Below are positions 34,169 to 45,000 of a DNA stretch of 64,000 bases, in pieces (within the stretch, counting starts at the first letter, position 1; each line of letters starts with the position of its first letter). Both the position numbers and the translations under genes were made by a program. The stretch spans positions 11,183,201 through 11,247,200 of the forward strand of contig OZ038422.1 in assembly GCA_964036155.1 (NCBI GenBank). The letters run 5' to 3'. This stretch comes from Diploscapter coronatus (Eukaryota > Nematoda > Chromadorea > Rhabditida > Rhabditidae). Below the pieces are notes generated by a model. The model was given only the letters and a program-made list of their open reading frames with translations. It was not told the origin of the DNA and searched no databases.

Positions 34169-36246
34169 CGAGGACCCGCGATTCAACTAATGAATCTAAA
34201 AGTTGGAAATAAATAAGAGAAAATCGACGATAATCAATTCACATCAACATTTTTCGATGAATTTCGACGACTCCTCACATTCATTAATTTTGGCAGAGAA
34301 ATTAGATTGATGGATTTTTGAGTGAAGTGCATGCAGGAAATTCGTAAAATTGTGAGAGGAGGCATTGCAGAAAAACGAACTACGCGAGGGGTGGACTTAG
34401 AGATTGAGTGAATTGAGCATGGCAGAAAGATTGAAGGAGTTTGAAAATGATAGAGATCGAGATAAAAACGAACAGCAGAGGGGAAACTAGGTGGTACATA
34501 AATTTTGATGGTATGAGATTAGGAAACCGATATGTGGTAGGTATGAAACATAGTTATCGAAAGAATATGATGATCTAGGTAAAGTTTGAAATCGTGGGTA
34601 ATCAGAGTTTCGATATCAAATGATTCTACGAAAACTAGATTTTCTGAAATTTCAAGGCGACAAAAAAGGTAATCTAGGATATGAAAATTCAGCGGAATAT
34701 ATGCACTTGTGGTGTAGTTTGAAGTTAAAGACATCGAAGCAGAGAAGCCGAGTGTATAGTTAGCTATCATAAGTGAGTGGACAGAGGAGACTTTTGAAAG
34801 AGGGAGCGCGATAACCAAGAAGATAAACAGATATGATAAAAAGACGATGATGATTTGCATAAAATAGTCGATTGGATAAAAATGTAATTCTATGTAGAAA
34901 AATATAGAGGAAATTTGATTTGTTTCTGAGAAAAATGTATATTGAAAAGTAAGAAAACTCATCTAGTATCTAATAATCCTGCCTTTCAGTTCGTGCGGAT
35001 AACAATCTAATTATTGTCTAGTGATTTTAGAAAAATCGCAAAAATTTGCTATTATTAGAAAAAGTAGGAAAGATCATTTGATTGAAAAATGTCAAAAAAT
35101 CATCATGGAATGATATGAAAATTCTAATGGACTTGAAATAAATACGACACGACAAAAAATGCCAGGAAATCTCGTCCATCTACATGAAAATGATTGATAT
35201 AATGACAAGCTTCGAATATATCTGATCAGTGCAAATGTGCGGGCAAAGAGAGCGAACTCCCCTCGAGATTCTTACAATTTTACATGGCTATATCGGATTT
35301 CAAGCGATCGCATAAAAGAGTTAGAGTTAGAAAGACATTCTTTATTTATCACAGGAATTTTACAATTTGTATTCTTTTAAGAGTGTAAAATTGATGAAAA
35401 ACGATAAAGTATGACCTTGGAGATGAATTTTAAGACAAAACCAACTTTTTTTTTCTGAAAACTAGATCTCAAAACATAGATTTAGAATTATTTCGTAGGA
35501 AACTTTTAGCTCTTCAATAGTAGATAAAAGTCGAGGTTGAAGAAAATTAAGATTTAGATTCTAAAATATATCGAAAAATCTAAATTTCTTGCCCTGACCT
35601 ATCATCGTTGCTACCCTAGGTAACCAAGCAAAACGCCAAATGTGTCGGATGACCATAAATAAAAGGGTCTATGGATAGAAGGATAAAAGATAGAGGTGAG
35701 CCTGCTTTATAAAGCCGGAAGGCAGGAGTATCTCGTAGGGAGATGAAGAGGTCAACCAATTTACAGCTCTAATCTAGGGATAATGAAGTGAAAAGAGAGT
35801 GGCAGCATGACATATCAACAATGGCAATCAACTCAATAGATTCAATGGGTTTATTGAGCAATATTATCCAGAAAATGAATAGAAGTTTTATAATTTAATG
35901 AGATCAATTATTATGTAAGCGAGTCCGGAATTGTCGCAACATGAAAATGACTCAACACTTTTTTTTTGGAAATAACGCAACATGATTTGGAAGGGTGCGT
36001 ATCTCTATCCATCAAAGTATAGAAGGAGCAGAAATAAGTAAATTCAGTGTATTGTAACACACGAGACAATTTCAAATCGTCTTATGTAAGTATATCCTTG
36101 TTGCAAAAAATAGCAGGGTTAAGACTGAATTATACCTCCCCAGAAAATTACTGGCCATTCTGATTCAAATATGCAAGATTTTGATTCCGTCTCGTCCTTG
36201 AAGAACAAGGGTGTATTTGCTCTTGAATATGCAAATTTTGACTATT
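34169..36246. other. AT-rich intergenic DNA
   Basis: No supported gene. The minus-strand frame at 34519-34962 (147 codons, hydrophobic and Ser-rich) has AT-driven composition and no splice partners. The sequence 36170-36240 repeats ATATGCAA-type motifs (36172 and 36227). Confidence 0.35.
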
Positions 36247-36803
36247 TCACCACAAGCAACTCCATATCCCGCACGTTGTTGCAATTTGGTATACTTGCTT
36301 GACAGCATCCATTGACAAGAAGTCTAACAGATAATAACTTCTAAAATAACCATGACTCATGAGTGTTAGCAATGTTTTACAAACCTTAAGAGCGCTATCT
36401 TCTCCGTCTTACACACCGTGCAAAAATCACATTTCATGTAGCAATCGAAGTGACTTTGAAAAGCTCGATCTCGTAATTTATCGCAAGTTTGCGAGTAGTC
36501 CTACATTGTTTCACTAATTTATACAAATTCGTAATGACCTACTCTAGCGATAGCTGACATAGCATTTGTCAGGCATGGTGTAGAACAATTCATAAACTCA
36601 ACGCCTATTGGACTAAATACTGACAGATCATCTAAAATTGATAAAATCTAATAACTTTTTATGATTAAGGTACCTCGATTACTGAAAGTCAAACAGTTTT
36701 TAAGTCCATATCCAATCGGGTACCCGCTAGGACCACAATGGAACAATTGCTCAACTTTTTGATAGACATTACAAACTGAGTAGTCTTGAAGCGATGTGGT
36801 TAT
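36247..36803 (-). CDS. DUF19-like cysteine-rich secreted protein, 5' exon not found
   Basis: Four minus-strand exons keep frame (36674-36803, 36543-36631, 36385-36500, 36247-36340) and end in TGA, encoding about 142 residues. The pattern is that of the nematode DUF19 (T20D4.11-like) domain: Cys, then CGPSGYPIGYG with a following NC, then FMNCSTPC, then TCDKLRD, then CYMKCDFCTVC, then a Cys pair near the end. Such proteins are usually secreted after a signal peptide. The first coding exon should carry that peptide. I could not identify it upstream of 36803, so the 5' end is open. It may have degenerated or lie farther away. Confidence 0.6.
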
Positions 36804-39065
36804 CTAAAAGCTTATTTGATCGAATAAAATTCGGCCACCCAACGTTCTTTACTATGCTTTTGCTGTAATCACACGATCAGATTCATTAACAAACGATTTT
36901 CTAACGCAGGACAAAGGCGCCGCACGGAAAAGAGCGAAGTGGGTGGGTCTAAAACTATCGTATTGTTACGCTAGTAGCCTAGTTGCTTGCTTTATTTTTT
37001 TTTTAGAATTTTCGTTATTTCTTGATTTTCCGTCGATTAATTTTACTTTTTCTTTTCCCAAAAGTTATTCTGCAATATTCCAGAGCTCCAGCGCCCTCTG
37101 CGCATGCGCAAGCAGTCCATGGAGAAGCAGTGGAGTGCCTGGATTGCCAAATTCTAGCTAAGTAAAATTTTCGATGAAAATTGATTTTTTAAAGGGTGTC
37201 TCTGATGGAGATTTGTTGCAATTAACATTAAAATAAAAGAAAAAAAACTTAGCTGAAATCTACGAAGAAAATCAATTTTTTTTTTTCTAAAAATGGAGTA
37301 TTGCAATCCTCCCGCATGGTCTCTGCAAAGTGACCGGAGCTAATTTCCTTTGTTAAAGAAACCTGATTGTGTGACGTAATATGTGAAAAGAAGAAAGATA
37401 GACTATTTTAAAGTGCATCTAAACTTATCGATTTACCAATGAACACAGTGCAGTTAGAAGTATCATTATCGCATTTTGAAATAGTTTAATAAAATGCGGA
37501 ATATTAGTAATTGTTGTCGAAAATTTGGCAGGAAATCGATTTGAGAGTTTCAAACTTCGAAATTGAAGAGAACAGAGACCAGCCAAGATGATAAGTGCCC
37601 TCTTACAATGGTTCTCTGAAAATTCTCACTGGGTACACTTTGCTTCAGTAATCAGAAAAATGTCAAAGAAAAAAGTGTCTGATCATGACGATAAGGAAAT
37701 GGGTTAATTTGATAAGACTATGATATCAGTTCAGCATAGATAGAAGGTAATTGATATTTAGTTGTTTGAATAAGATAATGTTTGATAGACATTATTCGTA
37801 GTTTTGTTTTATAGATGCTGAGCAGTAGGGTCATCATGGATGCTAGAAAAAGTTGAGGTTTCATCAATTCAACTAGATTAGCAACTATGATCAGGAAGGG
37901 ATAAACCTAAGGAGCACTTTCGTCAGACGAAAAAAAAAACTTACGGGGGATAGGTCGCAAGGGGTATCTGACGATCGTTCTCCCTAGGCATGGAAAGGAA
38001 TAAATTTAATATGCGGTTTGCAAAATGTTCGAACAATCATTGAGTTATGGAACTTTGATATTGAGTTTGAAAAATCGATAGGGGATAATTTGATTGTGAT
38101 TGTAACTAAAATGAACGCTCCTATTGATATGACGTCAGCAACTTTCGAAATGATAAGATATCTTTGCGGAAAACACTTCGAAAATCGAAGACTAATTCAT
38201 TTTTCCTGTTTGTTTGCATGATATTTACACTGAAACATATTTTAAATTTATTTATTAGCACTTGATTTTTCACTCGCACAATAAAAGTATATAACAATTA
38301 TATTTCAATTTTTACTTGGAAAATGATACGCAAGTCCCATTTATTTTAAAAAATGTGATCAAAATAAAGTCCATGGATTTTCAAGTAACGATCTTGGCGA
38401 TAAAGTCTTCTAGTTGACGAACGAAACTGACGAAAGTAGACTGTAGACGAAGAATTCGAATATTGTGTGAAGATACGTAGGCTTGTCCGCAATTTGACGA
38501 CGATTGATCGTGACATTGGTTGAATTTTAAGTTGGAGTTTCTTCGGACCAAGTTCCATTGCCTCGAGCGAATACCCGTTGAGTGAGACCAATATGTACGT
38601 TGAAACATCGTAGTAGCTGCTAATGATGGATGTGAAAATATCGACGTGTGGATTCAGGTGTCTCCAGATGACGTTGACGTCGGCGACGGCGAATCGTCAC
38701 TCGAAAAGCCAGGAACTCAAAATGGAAAAATGAAGTTGGAACTGGGAACGCGTGTCATAACCACTTTAACTAGTGAAAGAAACTATTCAACGGGCAACAC
38801 ACAAGAAAGAAAATAATCGTGGGGCCGGGAAAGAAAGGAATGAAGGGCAGTTTCGTGTGTGGTGGGTTTACCATAAAATAGCTAGACGAAACTAGAAATC
38901 AAGCTAACGCAATAAAGATTATGATAATGTAAGATATTGCCGGAAAGCTATATGCAAAATATCTGATGTCAACCTTATCGGTGCTTTAAGAAATCGGACT
39001 AGATACTGGTGGTTAACTCTTGAAGCACCGACAGTTACAAGAAAAATAAAGTTAAATGAGAAAAG
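36804..39065. other. Intergenic region / anc-1 3' flank
   Basis: Contains a GC-richer patch at 36903-37157 open in all three plus frames, a TGCGCATGCGCA palindrome at 37099-37110, a second copy of the dispersed repeat (37906-37988), and the probable 3' UTR of anc-1. Overlapping AATAAA signals on the minus strand at 38247-38256 would give anc-1 a 3' UTR of about 0.8 kb. Confidence 0.4.
37906..37988 (+). repeat. Dispersed 80-bp repeat, copy 2
   Basis: Same orientation as the copy at 31212-31291. It differs by a longer poly-A in the middle and scattered substitutions. The ends CCTAAGGAG and CTCCCTAGG are inverted with one mismatch. Confidence 0.7.
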
Positions 39066-42000
39066 TTAGAATGGCGGTGGTCCGTTGACGAAACTCAGCG
39101 ATGGATCGAAACTCTTTGCGAAATTGTTCAAAAGCTGACAGCAGTACTCGTCATCGCAGTGGGGCACCAGGCAAGCGGCGCCCAACAATAAAACCAACAT
39201 TGCCTGAAAAAGTTCCATAAATTTCAATCTTTCCTCATTCTCCAAGCAATTGAATTTATCGCAACGTCTCAACATTGCAGCAGGAACCAGTGTAGAAGAA
39301 GGATATTCAACCCCCAACTAAAACTTCCCTTACCGTGTCCCACCTACGATAAGATTCTTTCGTGTTGAGATGTTCTGATGAAGAGTAACGTAGGGAATGC
39401 TCCCTTACCTGCAAAGGCAACGCGGTTCTCAGTACCCGTCTCCATCGGGACCTTTGTCGTCGGACCTGCAAATCGGCCTCGGTCGCGTCCTCGGGCAGTG
39501 GGGACATTCTGCTATCCGTGGACGTGTCCAACGAGTCGAATTCGCTGTCCGTGTCGTATATTTGACCTGAAACAGTCCTTCATTTAGCAAATTGGAAGAG
39601 CAATCCAGTGCACCAATAAATTTTCTTCCGAAACTTGAAAATAATTACGATGTGTTGAGCGAGTGGTAAAGAAAACTAGGTTAACTTTCTGAAGTTTCTT
39701 ATGACTCTTCAAGATCCTCTCCGATGACATTAGCAATGGGATCATTAAGCTCTCTAACTTTCATGACCTAAACCACGATGAGACTTGTCGTAACGATAAA
39801 AATCTACGACTATGAAGAACGCATAACTTTTATAGGCAAAATGCTAAGAAAGTTTGGAGGTTTATGAAAATGTCCTACCTAGTTCTCCAGCATGTTCGGC
39901 GACCACTTCGCGTGGATCTTGATCGGGATAGAGTTCAGCCAGGAGCCGCGCAGCGGTGGTCTTGTCGATGAAGCGGGGCTCTTCACCGTTGACCGTGCTG
40001 GGGCCGGGCTCCTCGTCTTCGTCGGAACTTTCCGCCGCGCCGCCGAACGCATCAAGCAGCGCTCGGGCCTCAGCAATGAGGTCGTCGAGACGTTGTCGGG
40101 TGTCAGATCGAATGAATCGACGAGCGTTCTCGCTTCGCTCCACAATCGCTCGCTGGTTGTCCAGGTGAGCGATCATATCGTCGAGGAGTCGGCGGTAGCT
40201 CTGAAACTCATGGAGTTGGTATGGCGGGATTTTATAAGCTATACAGGAATGGAGATGATACACCTTTAATCAGTCAATAGCACATTTCTAAATTTTGCAT
40301 CCTATAGAAGCGTGGTACTGACTGCTCAAGACATCAAGTCAAGTTGCAAGTATAGAAAGACTTACGAGTCTGTCGTGGCTGATCGGTTCGCCTCTCTCCA
40401 CGTCTTCTCTATATTGCTGCAATTCATTCGAGAGAATGTTCAGTGTTCGCTCCAGTTCTTCCTCGTCGTTGATCTCGACGTTCAATCGATCGAGGACGCT
40501 CTGAAAGAACGGCTGATTTTAGAATCAACGAAGGGATAAACACAGAAGTTTGTTGTTGGACCAAGAAGTGGTTCACCGAATTTTTTACGATATTCCATAG
40601 CAAGCTCTATTCTATCCCTTGTCCTCTAAATACTGTTTTCATCCAAGTCTGGCCTGACTCGCATTTTTCTCGTTTCTCCGAAAACCCCGATAAGAAATCA
40701 CGGACAAAAATCTACCATACACCTTCCGCCAGGTATAAGATTTCTACAAAAAGATCGGAATAGTAAAATCTTGGTAACTTTTGAATATTTAGAATATATT
40801 TGCACAGATAAAGATCTTTTTTCTAAGGGCGCGTTCAGGGTTGTGCTGAAATCAGCATCAGCACAAAACAGCGCGCAAAAAGATAGTGTGACGGCTATGT
40901 TCTTTCTGCTGTCTGTTAAAGCTGATTTCAACGCAACTGAATACACCCTAATTTAATGCAAATTTTAATATTGTGAAGGAAACAAGTGGTGCATTTTCGC
41001 GCGCGCTTTTTCCCTACAGTTTTTCTATGTCCCGATCACTCTATGTTATTATGTCGGGCGTTCGTAGTTTCAGACGCTCGCTACGTCACAGACCATTCTT
41101 CCTTCATTTTTTCTCCCCACTTTTTTCTCATTTATTGCGCTGAGCGTAGCTCAGCGCGCAAATTTTTACTACTTTTTCGATTTTATGGAACACAATAGTA
41201 AAGGATTGATTTTAGGCTAATCTCGATCATTTCTGAGGTCCAAGTTTCCCCAAACAATTTTATTTTGCAAATCTCCCTAGTCGCTTTGTATATTGGTATT
41301 AAAATTATTAAAATTGAAGCTTAAAAAGGAGGCGACTAAATCCTTACATAGTGGACTGTGAGTAAGTGGATGTTGCATACCCTTTGCGACTTGCCTCTCC
41401 CGTGTCCCGTCTCTATCTCTCTTCGCTTGTCTCGAGAGACAAAAAGAAAATAAGAGTGAGGAGAAAAGAAAGGTGGAGCGTATGTAAAAGCGAGCTGCAA
41501 AGAGTATGTAGTATCCACTTGCTCAGAGCCGACAATATAGTAGAAGTAATGATTATGGAAACTCCAATGCTTCAATGAGTGCTTGAAAAGGGAGAGAAAT
41601 TTGGCTAGACATACGTTGTAATTGTCTTCAGCACTCTCGACGTCGACCGAGAGGAATCGAATCTCTTGCTCGACTTGAGTAAGAGGATGAAGTTGGTCGG
41701 CAAGATCGGACAGGTTGCGCATATCGTTGCGCATTTCGGTGATGGTGGAATCAAATGGCTGCAAATAGTTTGATTTCAACGATCGAAGGGGAAAGTTTCT
41801 TACCATGAGTTGGTCGAAGAGTTGTCGTCCTTCAACTACAGGCATAAGTACGTTGTTGTCGTTTTGAGGTAGTTCTCCAAATACGCGATCGAGGCTGGCT
41901 TGAATGCGATTTCGGAGATCGCAGAACTGATCCCAAAGGGATGCACGTTCAGAGAGTCGTGGGATTGTCTCCTCAGCAGACTTGGTCAAGTCCTTTAGTT

Positions 42001-45000
42001 TTTGGGAAATAGGATCGGAGGAGAGTTCATGATCACGGAGAAGTTGATGGGCGCGGTCGAGTTCGAAGCGCAACTGATCGGCAGTTGGAGCGTATTGAGA
42101 TGGGATGCCTTCTGGATTTTCCATCAATCGGTCGGCAGTTTGGATGAGCTCAGCGAGTCTTGATTGTAATGGGGCTACGAGTTCCATGAAAGCTGCCTTC
42201 TCTTGGGCATCACGATGCGATTTTTCGGCTGCCTCACGACGATCACGCAAGATGCCGGCTGCGTGTGCAAGTCGGAGCAATAGGTCATCGTATTCGCGTT
42301 TCTCGTCCGGATCCAACTCACTGCTCTTGAGGCTTTGGATATTGTCACGCATTTTCGCGATAGCCTCTTCATTTCGGGCCAGATCAGCAAGCTCTTGTTC
42401 TGGAGATCGTCCCTCTGAAAATCAAAATCTCAAAATCTCGTATTCGTTGATCAAATCTCAACACATTACATTATGTGTTGTTGTTGTTTATTAACTTCTT
42501 ATTTATATAAATTTATAATTTGAATTTATATTTATTTTAGTTAAATTATATAATTATAATAATAAAAAAAATATACCTGGGCTCTCAGCGGTGATTGCCA
42601 AAAGTTGATCTTCAGCTTCTTTTCTTGCAGCTCGGAATGCGGCCAGGGCGGCCATCTTTTCTCCAAGCTTGTCGCCGAGCGCCTTGAGCAAGTCCTTGAT
42701 TCGGGACAGATCCCAGCTCGTCTTCTGCGCCAACTCGCGTCCAGCTTCGGTATCAGGAATATCGCTCATGATCTTATCGATTTGGTCTTTTGTTGATGAA
42801 AGATTTTCGAACATCTGCTGCTGATCATTGATGTTTTCGGGCAAGTCAGAAGGCAGTGTGGCCAACGACTCGGAGATTTGTTTAATTGCTGGAGCAACAG
42901 TTTCGTATTGAACCTTGTCGGTGAGGTCACGCTGCATGTCGTTGATCTCCTGTTGCAATGCTATGACATCTGATGGCAGGTGGTCATTCAAATCGTTATG
43001 GTTGACGATATCACTTGGACGATGAACTTTGTCGCTGTTGTTGTCCGCATCAGATTTGAGTTGTCGTGCGGAATTCGCCAAGTCGCCAGCAAGTGCCAAC
43101 GCTTGTGATGGATCGAGATGTGGAAGGTCGGATGTTGCTGCTCGCAATTCGGTGATCTGATCAGAGATTCTCTTCTGCTCATCACGAATTGGTTTCTCGT
43201 TTTGGATGTTCTGATCGAAAATCGACGATTGCTCTTTGGCTTTCTGCTTCACATCATTCAGGTCTCTTGCCAATTGTGGACTCGATTCGATGACAGATGG
43301 ATCGACGTTTTGAATATCGTCGATGATGGATTTCAAGCCTCTCGAATCTTGTTCGACCGTATCGAGTGGCTGTGGGCCTTGTTGTTGGTATTTGGCCAAG
43401 ATGTCATCCAGCTGCTGTCGCTTGTCGTTGATAATTCCTTCTGCAGCACGTTCTCGGGCTTCGTTTTCGGATGCCTTCGAAATTCGATCATCGATATCCT
43501 TGTTCAATTTGTGAAGACGATCACGCAGTCCATCGGCTTGTTTCGTGAAATCAGCTGGAACGCTGTCGATGTCCTGTGCTAGTTGGGCAAGATGTGGAAT
43601 TGTGCCTTGCTTGAATTCGCCAAGTGATGATGAGGTTTGAGGGATGGTATCGAGGTTCGATTGGGCCTTATCAATTGCATCCTGCAAGCGATTCAGAGCA
43701 GTATCGGCACGTTGACGTTCTTCTTGGTCGGCGATCTTTGAGTCCAATTCGCGTTGGGTGTCATCAGCAAGCTGGCTCAATCGACCATTAATTTCCGAAA
43801 TCTTGTTTTTGTCTTCATCTGATAGGATTGGATTGTTAGCGAGTTCTTGTGCTCTTGGCAAAAGACCTTCAATGGTCTGAAGCTTCTCTCGCAATTCATC
43901 GATGCTCGGACTGGCTCCTTTCTTCTTGGGCTTCTTCTCCAATTCTTTAACGCTCTTGTCGAGGTCTCCAATTGAGTTTCGAGCATCGGCAAGTTTTGAA
44001 TCATGCTCATCCTTTGCCTTTTTCATATCGTTGATCTTCTCCATAATTTCTTGGGCGTCTTTTTCTGGCAACTTTCCGATGTTCAATTCGAGAGCGTTCA
44101 ATTCGGATGGAGTCAATTCGCTGATTGGCTTCTTGTCCAGCTGTTCGAGTGTAAGTCGTAATTGAAGCACGAGCTCTTCACGCTCATTCTCATCAGCCTC
44201 AAGCTTGGCATTCTGCAGAGCCGATTCCAAATCTTTGATTTTCTGTCGAAGCTCATCCAATCGGTTCATGCCTGGAGAGACATGCTTTCGGGTGCCAGCT
44301 GCTTCGGCGCTCTTATCTTCGAGTGAGCTCAATTGGGCTCGAAGCGCAGGAATTTGATGATCTTCCAAATTCGAATTATGTTCACGTGTAGCTGGATTAT
44401 TTTGAAGGTCGGCTAGCATTGCATCGATCTCGTTGTTGATGTGATTTGCTGAGTCGGTCAAAATTTGCTCGTCCTCGATTTCTGCATTGATGTCATTCAT
44501 TGTCTCATCATACTGTTTCTCGCTTTGTTCGGAATCGACATCCAAAAATCTGACATCAGCATAGGCACTTTCGAGTGGATTCAATCGTTCAGATAGTCCT
44601 TGCAAATACTTGATCTTATCGGACAAGATTGGAATATTTCGGCTGGCGGTCTTCAAATTCTCGAGATCTTGGCGGGCTTCATCAACTGAACGTTTCGGCT
44701 TTCCAAGGACGGCATCAAGCGGTTGTCGCAATGAGTCCAGTGTTGAATCGGCATCATCTCTGGCTCGAACGAATTCTTCCCATGTATGGGCTCGGTCATC
44801 AAGCTGAGGAATACGATTGTCAGCTGCTGTTATTGCTGTTTCAAGTGCATGGGCTATCGGATCACTGGATGGGTCACGACCTTGGAGCAAGTCTTTGGCT
44901 CGGGAAACTTCAGATCTCAACTGATCGGCAGTTGGAGCGTATTGAGATGGGATGCCTTCTGGATTTTCCATCAATCGGTCGGCAGTTTGGATGAGCTCAG

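Noticed and set aside
34519..34962. 147-codon minus frame with hydrophobic stretches
   Set aside because: Composition is explained by T-rich codons in AT-rich DNA; no acceptor, donor or family resemblance.
39862..40263. 133-codon minus frame as a separate protein
   Set aside because: Its 3' half is the anc-1 exon 39879-40200; the first ~20 codons are intron.
43118..43582. Plus-strand open frames (up to 154 codons) recurring every 2847 bp inside the array
   Set aside because: They are antisense shadows of the anc-1 repeat exon. Their exact recurrence reflects only the repeat itself.
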